A DNA stretch of 44,247 bases from positions 1-44,247 of the forward strand of contig JAJRPF010000050.1 of assembly GCA_024280885.1 (NCBI GenBank), read 5' to 3'. Under the pieces are notes generated by a model. That model made no database searches and was not told where the DNA came from. It saw only the letters and a program-made list of their open reading frames with translations. Made by a program: the position numbers and the translations under genes. Within the stretch, counting starts at the first letter, position 1; each line of letters starts with the position of its first letter. Below, piece by piece: positions 24,857 to 33,657 of the stretch. The stretch is from Planctomycetota bacterium. Lineage in GTDB: Bacteria; Planctomycetota; JAJSAM01; JAJVHW01.

Positions 24857-27460
24857 TCAGTACTTGAACGACTTGCCCGCTGGGGCCATGCGAACCACGA
24901 CGGTATTGGCTGCGTCACCGAGCGCGACGTGGATGGATGCCGCTTCCGGGCCGGCCGGAATGGGGCCGAGGTCCAAGCCCGCGGCCTTCAGCGTCACCTG
25001 CTCCTTCTTGAAGTTGAGTACGAGCACGCGCACTCCAGGCGCCGAAGGCGGTGACTTGGCGGTGTAGTTGTCGCCCTTGCGCTGGAACTCTGCGCTCGGG
25101 ATCGTGAACTCGATGAGTCCGTTGTAGTTGATGACCACATCCGGTGCCGTCTCGGGAGTGCCGCCGTCGGTCGTCAGTCCTGCGAGGAGTTGCAACGTGT
25201 CCTTCCCGCTGCCCTTGTGGGTAGCCTTCACCTTGAACGGGAAGAGACTCGGCGCCGTGAGCGCGCCGCGCTTGCGGCCCAGTTTGTACTGCCCGCGGTC
25301 CACGCTCACAGTTCCGCTGCCATCCGCCGACTGCGTCGTGAAACGGATCGTGACCGGGCCTTCGTCCGGCACCATCCCCTGGAGATCACCCTTCAGCGAG
25401 AGCCGGAACTTGGCGCGCGAACTCCCGGCACGCGATGGCTTCAACTTGAACTTCAGCATCTCGTTCTTGAACGTGAAGTTGCGGCCCTTCACGACGAGAT
25501 TCGCCTCGATCGATAGGTCGCCGACCTGGATCGTCGCCGGTCCCGCAGCCGCGACCTCGTCACGCCCCGTGTCGAAGAACCCCGACGCAGCGAAGAACGA
25601 CTTCTCGGGGTTCTTCTCGTTCAACTTGATCTTCACGACCTTCGGCAGGACGAACGAGTTGATTTGCGTGGAGCCCGCGTGGACGGTCAGCGAGACATCC
25701 TCCGCGTAGTCCTCTCGATCGCCGGAGCGGATCGTCGCATTCGTGGCGTCGATCCGCGCGTCGCGCAGGCCGAACGTCTCGATGTTCAGGTCGCCCTCGA
25801 AGTCGTCGTCGAAATCACCGTCGGTCGTGAGGGTGGAGCCGCGCACGATGATCGGACCATTGTGAGAGATAACCTCCAACGACTGTGCGCCTTCGAACGC
25901 GCCAGATAGCGTGACGCGGCCGCGGGCGAAGATCTCCAGTGCGCTTCCCATGGCCGTCACGAAGTCCGTCGTGAGCGAGATGTCGCCGCTGGCGACAAGG
26001 AGCACGTTGGCGCCGACGATATAAGGATTCGGGCCAGCCGTTCCGACTTCGAACGACTGTGCGGTGATCGACCCGGAAGCTCGTGCATCGACGTCGCCGC
26101 CGCAGGAAACATACGTCTTGCCGGTCTGTGCGAAATCGCCAGCGAAGGCGCGGATGATCCCGTTCCCGGTCCGACAGGCGATGTAGCTGAAGCCGTTGAA
26201 GTGCACGTTGCGCGCGGCGTCGAGCACAATGTTCCCGGCGGTCTGTTGCGTCAGGAACGTCGTCTCCGAGGAGCCGTCGGGTTCGAGCTCGACGTCACGA
26301 CCGTGTGCGCGAACCGTGATATCGCCCGCGCCGAGCGACACGACGCGCGTACCGCCGGAGAAGCGCACGTCGTTGCTGGCTGAGAGCTCGATCGCGCCGT
26401 CGCCCGCGGATGGGAAGCCGACCGATGAACCGTCGTCGGCGTCGATCACACTGGCTCCTCCGACGAGGAGGTCCCCGCCGAGCGCGTCGATGCGAAGATC
26501 CGCGGCGACCGCGCTCAGTTGCGAATCGATCCCGAGATCGGCGGTCCCGCCCGCCTGCACCAACACGTCACCGAGCGCGCCGCGAAGTCGCAGCGACTCT
26601 GTCGTGACATCCCCGCCGAAGGCCTGCACCGTCATCCCTCCGGAGTTGGAGGCGAGCGATGCGTTCGTCAGCGAGACGAAGTCGGTCGCACCGATCTGCA
26701 CGCGCGTCGTCCCGCTCTCGACCTCGGTGCGGAAGAGCGTGACCCCCGACTCGTCGTCGGATGAGAGCCCGAGCGCGATGACGGAGACGGCGCCGGACAC
26801 GGCGGAGATTCGGCACGATGTTCCACCCGGCGGGTTCTCGATCCCTTTGCCGCCCGGCGCCGAAATAGGCAGTGGGACGATGACCGGTACGCCCGTCTCG
26901 ATCGCTTGCCGCGCGATGATCGTGACGTCGCTGCCGCCACCGGATGCGCGCACTCCGGTCACCGGTGTGCCGCCGAGATCGCCGATACGCAGCGTTCCCG
27001 AACAACGGATCACGATGTCCGCGCTGTTCGCGGTCGTGACGATGCTGCCATTCAGGGTCACGTCGCCGTCGACCAACAACGTCACCGGGCCGTCGTAGGA
27101 GATCGTGGCGCCGTCGATGACCGTGTACGACGCAAACTCATACGTGTCGCCGCTGAGCATCGTGTCCGTCGACGCGTCGAAGTCGATGTCCTCGGAGAGC
27201 ACGATCGGGGCGAACGGCGCGAGCGCGCCTTCGAAGCCGGGTTGTGTGGGGAGAAGCCCCAGTGGCGGGAGCACCGGCGGCGTGGCCGGCAACGCGCATG
27301 GTTCAAGGAACACGTCGCCCTCGACCGTGTCGCCCTCGCCGGCGGTGATCGACGCCCCGGTGGTCGTGATGACGCCGTCGGCGACGACGGTCTCGCTCCC
27401 GGAACCGATCACGAGTGCGGCCGCTGCCGCCGCTGCGAGAACTGCGAATCGTGTCTGCAT
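24857..27460 (-). CDS. Large secreted beta-helix-like exoprotein
   Basis: The product is 867 residues. The ATG at 27460 has GGGGAG upstream and opens a signal peptide (MQTRFAVLAAAAAAALVIGS). Residues about 100-560 are a regular succession of short strands with Gly/Asp turns (GDVTLNGSIVTT, GDVLVQAGGTADLG, GDITVRAHGRDVEL, GDISLTTDF), as in right-handed beta-helices and filamentous haemagglutinin-type exoproteins. The last ~300 residues are two or three compact beta domains rich in Lys; one resembles the N-terminal domain of the 12910-13875 product. No sorting tag or membrane anchor is present at the C-terminus. A secreted or cell-surface role is inferred. Confidence 0.82.
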   Translation of the reverse strand: MQTRFAVLAAAAAAALVIGSGSETVVADGVITTTGASITAGEGDTVEGDVFLEPCALPATPPVLPPLGLLPTQPGFEGALAPFAPIVLSEDIDFDASTDTMLSGDTYEFASYTVIDGATISYDGPVTLLVDGDVTLNGSIVTTANSADIVIRCSGTLRIGDLGGTPVTGVRASGGGSDVTIIARQAIETGVPVIVPLPISAPGGKGIENPPGGTSCRISAVSGAVSVIALGLSSDDESGVTLFRTEVESGTTRVQIGATDFVSLTNASLASNSGGMTVQAFGGDVTTESLRLRGALGDVLVQAGGTADLGIDSQLSAVAADLRIDALGGDLLVGGASVIDADDGSSVGFPSAGDGAIELSASNDVRFSGGTRVVSLGAGDITVRAHGRDVELEPDGSSETTFLTQQTAGNIVLDAARNVHFNGFSYIACRTGNGIIRAFAGDFAQTGKTYVSCGGDVDARASGSITAQSFEVGTAGPNPYIVGANVLLVASGDISLTTDFVTAMGSALEIFARGRVTLSGAFEGAQSLEVISHNGPIIVRGSTLTTDGDFDDDFEGDLNIETFGLRDARIDATNATIRSGDREDYAEDVSLTVHAGSTQINSFVLPKVVKIKLNEKNPEKSFFAASGFFDTGRDEVAAAGPATIQVGDLSIEANLVVKGRNFTFKNEMLKFKLKPSRAGSSRAKFRLSLKGDLQGMVPDEGPVTIRFTTQSADGSGTVSVDRGQYKLGRKRGALTAPSLFPFKVKATHKGSGKDTLQLLAGLTTDGGTPETAPDVVINYNGLIEFTIPSAEFQRKGDNYTAKSPPSAPGVRVLVLNFKKEQVTLKAAGLDLGPIPAGPEAASIHVALGDAANTVVVRMAPAGKSFKY

Positions 27461-27500
27461 GGCCTGCTCCCCTCGCGCCAGATCCCACGGCGCCCCGCCG

Positions 27501-27506
27501 AGTCTA
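27501..27506 (-). promoter_or_regulatory. Candidate -10 box for the 24857-27460 gene
   Basis: TAGACT on the minus strand would give a leader of about 33 bases containing the GGGGAG ribosome site. No -35 hexamer is evident. Confidence 0.3.
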
Positions 27507-27688
27507 CCGATTTCGCAGACGAAGTGGGGGAGTGGTTGTTCATTCGAGCCTCAGGGTCCACGTAGGTTCGACTCTGGAGACTGGGCCAGTCGTTCGAGGT
27601 TCAGTGCTGCCCTGGCACGATCGTGCGACTCTTGCGCTGAGCGGTGCACCGCCGGCACCGTGCGGAGCATGCGTGTCGCGTGCGCGGG

Positions 27689-27694
27689 TAGAGT
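27689..27694 (+). promoter_or_regulatory. Candidate -10 box for the 27730 gene
   Basis: TAGAGT lies 35 bases before the ATG and would give a leader of about 29 bases that includes GGAGGGG. The same hexamer precedes the start at 30158. Confidence 0.3.
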
Positions 27695-27729
27695 GAGTTC
27701 GCGGAGACGGACGCGGATCGGAGGGGTGT

Positions 27730-29922
27730 ATGACGCGCAGACGGCTGATGATGATTGCGGGTGCGCTGCTCGCGATCGGTGGCGGTGTCTGGCTTATGAC
27801 CATGCGTGCGGGCCCCCGCGATCGCTCGACCGCGTCGCAAGAGACCGCCAAGCGGTCTGCGACGAACGAGGTGCAGCGGCGGCACGTCGTTCGTGACGCG
27901 TCCGGCGTCTCGCCGGCCGATGCACTTGCGGGCGGAGCCATACGCGTTGTCGATGGCGACGGGAAGCCCGCCGCGGCGGCTGTATTCTCGACGGCGGATC
28001 CGCGCTGGTCACGAACGTCCGCGACGTTTGTCGGCGATACCGGCCCAGACGGTCTCATCTCTGCAAAGGACCGCGTTGCTCCGCCCGGTGCGTACATCTG
28101 GGCCCTCGCCCGACGTCACGTCGGACGTCAAGTCGCGGGGCCAGAGATCTTCGATCCGGCAGGGCAGACGCTCACGCTCGGGCCCGGGTCCACGGTTCGC
28201 CTGCATGTCGTGACGAAGAATGGTGAACCTGTGGTCGGAGCGAGTTGCGATGTGAGGCGCGGGGCACGAAGGGTCACCGACGTCGATGGCATGGCGCTGC
28301 TTCCGGGCTGCGTGCCGGGCTCCACCGTCGGTGTCAGCGCGTACGTGATCGGCGCTCCGAAACAGACGACAGGGTTTGTGACGCTACCCCACGACGGCTC
28401 ACCGGCGGACCTGGAGATCACGATCGGGAGCGGCTATGGGCCCTTTGTCCTGCTGGACGTGACGGGCGATCTTGCACCCGATGCCGAGGTCCGGTTGGAG
28501 GTTGCCGGTGGGGAACCGAAGCCCGGTGTCGTGACGCTGCGATTCGGCGCTCCTCCGGTCCTGATCTCGTTGCGGGATCGATTCTTGGATGACGTCGAGA
28601 TCACAGCAACGGCGTTCGGTGCGCGATCGACATCGCGACGCCTGGATCGGACGGTCCTCGCCGGGGACTCGATCACCCCCGTCGAGTTGGAACTCGTGGC
28701 TGGTGGCGGCGTTCCTCGTCGCGGTCGCGTCCTGAACGCGGACGGATCACCGGCGCCGGATGTCGAGGTGGGACTGGCCGGCGAGTTCCCGGAATGGGAC
28801 GTGGAGGCCACCGACGAGAAAGGGTGGTTCGAGATCGACCTGGCGTGGCTCGGCCAGGAGATCCGCGCTGTTCGCTCCGGCGACGCGTGCAGTTCGGCCG
28901 TGTCTCTGTCGGGCGACATGGACGACTTGATTCTGCGGCTCGGACCTGGCGCGACGCTGCGCGGTGTCGTCCGTGACGAGACGAGCGGTCGCGCGGTCGT
29001 GAAGGCCACCGTCCTTGTGGTGCTCGGCACGAGCGACTCTGCGCTCGAACTCGAGTCGATGACCGACGCGAGCGGCGTGTATCGCGTGTCGGGTCTCCCG
29101 CCCGATGTGTTCGTGCTGCCGAGTGTCGATCACTCCCCGCGGGCGATCCCGACGCGCGCGCGAACACGACTACGCGAGGCGCAGCGCGGCGCCACGGAGC
29201 AGTCGCTCATCCGCGAGGGCCTCGCGCACCGGATCGAGGGCGGCGAGACGATCTCCCACGACCTGCAAGCCGTCGTGCAACTGGGTGGCGAGCGCACCTT
29301 CCGGATCGCCCTTCCGGAGGGTGCCGCCATGCCGAAGTGGATCGCCATTGGTGAGTCGTGGGAGGGGGGAGACGGACGCTCTCGTAGCGCGCGCTGGGGA
29401 TGGCTCGCCAGCGATGGCGCGGCGGAGTTCACGCGGTTCCTGAACGTCGGCGTACATCGGTTCCACGTCAGCGCGCCCGGATTGGTCGCCGACGTCGCGG
29501 AGATCGTCGTGCATGGCGACGGTCCACAACCCGACACCGAGATCCGTCTTCGGGCGAGACGCCGCGTCCTGGCCCGACTCGTCGATGCGGAGGGCGAGCC
29601 TGCCCTGCACGCCGGCATTCGGATCCGTGTAGCGTTCCACAGTGCACGCGGCGGCCGGAGTATCGGCGATGCGCTGACGGACGCGTCGGGGATCGCGGAT
29701 GTCACCGACGCCGTCCCGTCGGCGGGCGACGTGTCGGCCACGGGTGCGTCGGTCGTGTTCACTCTCGGCGGCGGCGGCGGGTTCGTTGCCGCGTCCCCGT
29801 TCGGCGACGACGTCAATCTGCGCGTGGACGGCGCCGAGTGGGCGCGGAGGTTACGCGCTGACGATGACACGCCCCTGGTCGTGGATGTGCCGGTGGAGAT
29901 CCGATGGGGAGAGGATCGCTAA
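27730..29922 (+). CDS. N-anchored Ig-module protein, short paralogue of 1590-4763
   Basis: The product is 730 residues, and GGAGGGG precedes the ATG. Residues 6-25 form a hydrophobic signal anchor (LMMIAGALLAIGGGVWLM). The remainder is carboxypeptidase-regulatory-like Ig modules aligned end to end with the 1057-residue product of 1590-4763: shared blocks include GAIRVV, AGQTLTLGPGS, GASCD, RGRVLNADGSPA, VRDETSGR, GVYRVSGLPP and RRRVLAR. The match stops within a few residues of the C-terminus (VDVPVEIRWGEDR), where the longer paralogue continues for ~337 residues. The stop codon is five bases before a large palindrome (29928-30083), so the gene may have been truncated there, or the longer one extended. 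Confidence 0.87.
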   Translation: MTRRRLMMIAGALLAIGGGVWLMTMRAGPRDRSTASQETAKRSATNEVQRRHVVRDASGVSPADALAGGAIRVVDGDGKPAAAAVFSTADPRWSRTSATFVGDTGPDGLISAKDRVAPPGAYIWALARRHVGRQVAGPEIFDPAGQTLTLGPGSTVRLHVVTKNGEPVVGASCDVRRGARRVTDVDGMALLPGCVPGSTVGVSAYVIGAPKQTTGFVTLPHDGSPADLEITIGSGYGPFVLLDVTGDLAPDAEVRLEVAGGEPKPGVVTLRFGAPPVLISLRDRFLDDVEITATAFGARSTSRRLDRTVLAGDSITPVELELVAGGGVPRRGRVLNADGSPAPDVEVGLAGEFPEWDVEATDEKGWFEIDLAWLGQEIRAVRSGDACSSAVSLSGDMDDLILRLGPGATLRGVVRDETSGRAVVKATVLVVLGTSDSALELESMTDASGVYRVSGLPPDVFVLPSVDHSPRAIPTRARTRLREAQRGATEQSLIREGLAHRIEGGETISHDLQAVVQLGGERTFRIALPEGAAMPKWIAIGESWEGGDGRSRSARWGWLASDGAAEFTRFLNVGVHRFHVSAPGLVADVAEIVVHGDGPQPDTEIRLRARRRVLARLVDAEGEPALHAGIRIRVAFHSARGGRSIGDALTDASGIADVTDAVPSAGDVSATGASVVFTLGGGGGFVAASPFGDDVNLRVDGAEWARRLRADDDTPLVVDVPVEIRWGEDR

Positions 29923-29927
29923 GGGTT

Positions 29928-30083
29928 CGCGCAGGAATAAGTTCGTGGGACCGAGGACGAGCGAGGCGGCGTAAGGCAAGGCGCATCGACGACGCGACTC
30001 ATTGCGGAGCCGAGTCGGGGAGGAGAGGCAACGCAGCGTTACGCCGCCGCAGCCGACCGAATCCCCGAAGTTATTCCTGCGCG
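29928..30083. repeat. 156-base imperfect palindrome with terminal inverted repeats
   Basis: Three pairs of arms share one centre near 30006. The outer arms (29928-29945 and 30066-30083) match at 17 of 18 bases, with CGCGCAGGAATAA perfect. The middle arms are GGCGGCGTAA at 29965-29974 and its complement at 30039-30048. The inner arms are CGACTC at 29995-30000 and GAGTCG at 30012-30017. It fills most of the space between two Ig-module genes. It may be a terminator for the upstream gene or a MITE-like non-autonomous element; no transposase is nearby. Confidence 0.8.
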
Positions 30084-30145
30084 GGCCCTGAGGCGGTCCG
30101 CTGAGATGGCGCGGGGAGCGGGCGACGCGGAGTGCGTCGCAAAGG

Positions 30146-30151
30146 TAGAGT
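30146..30151 (+). promoter_or_regulatory. TANNNT box of leaderless type for the 30158 gene
   Basis: TAGAGT ends six bases before the ATG. The GAGG between box and ATG is too close to serve as a ribosome site. Confidence 0.45.
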
Positions 30152-30157
30152 GAGGCC

Positions 30158-32233
30158 ATGCGTCGGTCGCTCGTGATTGCCGTCCTGCTCTTCGTCGCCG
30201 TCGGTCTGGCGGTTGCGTTGCGGGCGTGTGTCGAGTCGGACCCGCAGAGCGTGACGAGCGGAGCAGAGCGGACGGTCGACGCGGTCCCCCGCGAGCGGCG
30301 GCGCGCGAGGCAGACAACGGCCGTCAGCGGGGATGCCGAGAGTGATCGCGAGGCGATCGCGGGGGCGGAGGATGACGCAGCGAGCGACGGCGTACCAAAG
30401 GTGTCCACGTCCGTCCGAGCTCACGACGAGGAACTGAGACTACCGCGGCGCTACCTCTCGGGGATCGTGGTCGACGTCTCGGGGGCGCCCATCGAGTTCG
30501 CATCGGTCAGGCTGATCAGCCGTTGGCTGCCCGCGAATGTTGCGCGACGAGCGGCGGTCGTTCCAGTCCCCTCATCTCCCTCAGGATACGAACCCGCGCC
30601 CAGTATCCCGCGGATGACCGCCAGGGTCTGGACGACGGCCGATGGGCGCTTTCGCCTGCCCTACGTGGTCGGCGACTACCTGCGTCTCCACGTCCTGGAG
30701 GGCAACATCTGGATGATCGTCGAGGACCGACACGTGGAGCAACGCATCGTCGTTGCGACGGAGAAGCCGGCGGTTCATGTGCGGATCGTGCGCGCTGCGG
30801 ACGGCGTGCCGGTCGAAGGCGCTGAAGTGGTTCTGTCGTCGGAGCAGCAGCTCTATCCCTCGTCACGTCGGTTCCGTGTCGTCGGTCGCACCCAGACGAA
30901 CGGTCGCGCGACGTTGCAGCCGTTCTTCGGCGGCGTTGCACACCTCGACGTCAGTGCTCCCGACCTCGGTTCTGTGTCCCGTCTTCCGGTCGAGCTCTCT
31001 CCGGTGGACGTCACCGACATCGTCGTCGAGCTTCTCTCGGAGTATCCGATCCGTGGACGGGTCGTCGATGCGGAGACCGATCGCCCCATCGCCGGAGCGC
31101 AGATCGGCTACTCCGTCCCGATCTGGTGGGCGCGCGAGCCCCCGGTCGAGACGGATTCCGACGGTCGCTTCGAGTTCCATGGGTTCGCGCGCGTGGCGAA
31201 CTCGTCGCGACCGATCGGTGTGCGAGCGCCTGGCTATGTTCCGTTCGCGACGTGGTTGCCGTCGGAACTCCCGCCGAGTGGCGTACGCGAAGTCGAGATC
31301 CGGCTCGTGCGCGGCGGCGCACTGCGTATGCGCTGCGTGGATCGTGCAGGACGTCCGGTTGAGCGAGCGTTCGTCTACGCGAAAGGCGAGAGCGCACGAG
31401 ACCGTCGGGGCCACGACATTGACATCGCGGATGGCGGTGTATGGACGCGCGCCGACGGCGTCGCCTCGATCGGCGATCTGCCCAACAGCGCCGACCCCGT
31501 GGAGGTGCGGATCTTCGTTCACGGTGTCGAGGTCATGCGACGCAAAGCGCCGTCGCCCGCCGCCGGAGAGACGGTTGATCTCGGCGATGTCGTGGTCGAG
31601 TCGGGGCGGGTTCTCACCGGGCGTATCGTCACGGCGGCCGGAACGCCGGCCGCGGGGATGACGGTGATGGTGATGCCCGACGACCCGGAGGACGAGTTCC
31701 TCTACGAACTTGCGAGTGCGGCGCTCGACGTTATCGACACGCGCCACGCCACGGCCGACGCCGCCGGGTACTTCGCGATCGCCGGACTCGCTCCCGGGCT
31801 CTGGAATGCGCTGGCCTGGGTCAGTGGCGATCCGCGTCCGCCGCGACTTGTGCGCGGGATCGTGATCGCCGCGGATTCCGATCCGCCTGCGGTGACGATC
31901 CGTCTGCCCCGTCCCGCAGTCGTGGAGGGCGTGTTGCTCGATGCCGCGAGATCCCCTCTCGTCGACACCGAGATCACGACGCTGCTCGACTTGCCCGTGC
32001 CGTTCAGTCTGAACGTGAGCACGCGTACGGATGCGCGTGGGCGGTTTCGGATCGAGGGCTTCTCGGCGGACGGCGGGCGTGTCTGGGTCGAGGCACGTGG
32101 GGCGTTCGGCAGCGACGGTGACTACACGGAGCGCGGGACGTTCGTCACCCCCGGTGCTGGCCCGGTCGAACTGCGAGTCGACCGACTCGGTCCCTTCGAT
32201 CCGGACGACTACGACAAGGCGATGGGGCGCTGA
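30158..32233 (+). CDS. N-anchored Ig-module protein, third family type
   Basis: The product is 691 residues. It opens with MRRSLVIAVLLFVAVGLAVA, a signal anchor, followed by a charged linker to about residue 95. Then come six or so carboxypeptidase-regulatory-like modules, with starts such as LSGIVVDVSGAPIEFASV, IRGRVVDAETDRPIAGAQI, LTGRIVTAAGTPAAGMTV and VEGVLLDAARSPLVDTEI. Between modules are the usual T-D-x-D-G-R-F turns. No catalytic or sorting motif is seen. It follows the 27730 gene in the same direction but is separated by the palindrome and has its own start signal. It is only distantly similar to the other Ig-module proteins here. Confidence 0.86.
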   Translation: MRRSLVIAVLLFVAVGLAVALRACVESDPQSVTSGAERTVDAVPRERRRARQTTAVSGDAESDREAIAGAEDDAASDGVPKVSTSVRAHDEELRLPRRYLSGIVVDVSGAPIEFASVRLISRWLPANVARRAAVVPVPSSPSGYEPAPSIPRMTARVWTTADGRFRLPYVVGDYLRLHVLEGNIWMIVEDRHVEQRIVVATEKPAVHVRIVRAADGVPVEGAEVVLSSEQQLYPSSRRFRVVGRTQTNGRATLQPFFGGVAHLDVSAPDLGSVSRLPVELSPVDVTDIVVELLSEYPIRGRVVDAETDRPIAGAQIGYSVPIWWAREPPVETDSDGRFEFHGFARVANSSRPIGVRAPGYVPFATWLPSELPPSGVREVEIRLVRGGALRMRCVDRAGRPVERAFVYAKGESARDRRGHDIDIADGGVWTRADGVASIGDLPNSADPVEVRIFVHGVEVMRRKAPSPAAGETVDLGDVVVESGRVLTGRIVTAAGTPAAGMTVMVMPDDPEDEFLYELASAALDVIDTRHATADAAGYFAIAGLAPGLWNALAWVSGDPRPPRLVRGIVIAADSDPPAVTIRLPRPAVVEGVLLDAARSPLVDTEITTLLDLPVPFSLNVSTRTDARGRFRIEGFSADGGRVWVEARGAFGSDGDYTERGTFVTPGAGPVELRVDRLGPFDPDDYDKAMGR

Positions 32234-32284
32234 GAGTCGCGGACCTGTCGAGGGTGGCGTGCACTCATCGGCGGTCTGGAGCCG

Positions 32285-32513
32285 ATGCGGGTAGGCCACC
32301 GAGTGACGCGCGTGCGGCGGCAGAAGTTGATCTACCTGTCCACCCTCGATGCGCTGGCGCTCGCGGCCGTCGGGATCGTGGCGGCCAGCGGTTGGGCGAC
32401 CGTTGGTCGCCGTCATCGTGGCGCTTGCCGTTCTGATCCCCGGGCGCGTTGAAGGGCACGACTTCCGCGCGCTCTCCGGACGAGATGTTGTCGGATCGCC
32501 GCACGCCCGGTGA
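32285..32513 (+). pseudogene. Frameshifted small two-span membrane protein
   Basis: From the ATG at 32285 one frame gives a basic N-terminus (MRVGHRVTRVRRQKLIYL) and a hydrophobic helix (LDALALAAVGIVAASGW), then turns into Arg-rich sequence and stops at 32452. Another frame picks up at about 32403 with a second hydrophobic helix (LVAVIVALAVLIPG) and a polar end with GRVEGHDFRALSGRD, stopping at 32513. Together they make a plausible ~76-residue two-helix membrane protein split by a single-base shift. A sequencing error would look the same. The next gene starts ten bases later. Confidence 0.5.
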
Positions 32514-32523
32514 ACCTCATTCC

Positions 32524-33657
32524 GTGACCGAGCCCGAGAGCCGCCGACCGCAGTGGAACGACGCCGACTATCCGCTCGACATGAGTTGGCCGAAGATCAA
32601 GTTCCGCGACGGCGGAGATCCGCGCCGCCCGTTCTCGCCCGTTCGATACTGGTTTCCGGGAGCGCTCTTGGCCGGCGGGATCGGTGCCGTCGGGTTCGTG
32701 CTCGCGCTTCTCGACTACTCGTTCGGATGGGCCTTCCTCAGCGCGCCGGTTCCGTTCGGCGCGTTCTTCGGCTACGGGCTCCCCGGACGCCGGGCAATCG
32801 CCGCGTCGCTCTCGATCACGGTCTTCGCCGCGCTCGTCATGACGATGCCGTCGCTGCTCGTGGGCGTCGCCTCCGGTGTCGATCTGCTTCCCGGTCTGTT
32901 CTGCGTTGTCGTCCTCGTCGCGCTCACGGCGCCCCTCTCTCTCCTTGGCGTCGGGCTCGGCGTGCTCTTTCGTTCGATCATGCGCGGAACGGATCTCTAC
33001 CACACGCGCTACCTGCCGCTCCTGCTCGCCGCTCTGCTCCTGGGGCCGGGAGTGGCGCTGGAGAGTTGGCTGACACCGCCCGCTCCGCCCGCTGTCGTCG
33101 CCACGTCGGTCCTGATCGACGCGCCTCTTCGGGAGGTCTGGGAAGCGCGAGCGTTCGCGGATGCCGAGAGCGCCTCTCCGTCGATGTTGGCACACGTCGG
33201 CTTGCCGTCGCCGGAGCAGAACGTCGGCGATCTCACGGAGGTGGGGGACATCAAGACGATTCCGATCGGCGATGGTGTCGTGCGACTTCGCGTGACGGAG
33301 AGCGATGCTCCGCGACGGCTCGCGTTCGTCGTGACCGAACAACAAGGCTTCGAGAATCGTTCCGTACGGCTGCTCGGTGGAGAGCTCCGTCTGCGTTCGC
33401 TGGGTTCGAGACGCACGGTCGTCACACTGACGACGTGCTACCAACCGTTGCTCGGCGCGCGAGCGGTCTGGGGGTCCATCGAGCGTTTCCTCGCCAAGGA
33501 ACTCCAACTTCACGTGATGCGTGAGATCGGGCGCGCGGTGGGGGATTCCGATCCTGAGTCGGTCGCGGAGCCAGAGCAGGTTGAGGATCTCGACGACGCC
33601 GAGGACCTCGATGACTCTGATCGCGCGGATGACGGGTCAGACGCACTCCACCAATAG
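32524..33657 (+). CDS. Membrane protein with C-terminal START/SRPBCC-like domain
   Basis: The product is 377 residues from a GTG at 32524; other in-frame starts exist at 32485 (ATG) and 32581 (ATG). About five hydrophobic spans fill residues 40-175. Residues about 190-335 look like an SRPBCC or polyketide-cyclase-type domain: TSVLIDAPLREVWEARAFAD opens it, LRVTESDAPRRLAFVVTEQ lies in the middle, and a long helix near the end closes the fold. The last 35 residues are highly acidic. The ligand is unknown. Its last 21 bases overlap the 3' end of the opposing phosphoesterase gene, and I see no terminator. Confidence 0.8.
   Translation: MTEPESRRPQWNDADYPLDMSWPKIKFRDGGDPRRPFSPVRYWFPGALLAGGIGAVGFVLALLDYSFGWAFLSAPVPFGAFFGYGLPGRRAIAASLSITVFAALVMTMPSLLVGVASGVDLLPGLFCVVVLVALTAPLSLLGVGLGVLFRSIMRGTDLYHTRYLPLLLAALLLGPGVALESWLTPPAPPAVVATSVLIDAPLREVWEARAFADAESASPSMLAHVGLPSPEQNVGDLTEVGDIKTIPIGDGVVRLRVTESDAPRRLAFVVTEQQGFENRSVRLLGGELRLRSLGSRRTVVTLTTCYQPLLGARAVWGSIERFLAKELQLHVMREIGRAVGDSDPESVAEPEQVEDLDDAEDLDDSDRADDGSDALHQ

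Noticed and set aside
30863..32416. Open frame of 517 codons on the minus strand opposite the 30158-32233 gene
   Set aside because: It is a shadow of the Ig-module gene, without motifs or a ribosome site.
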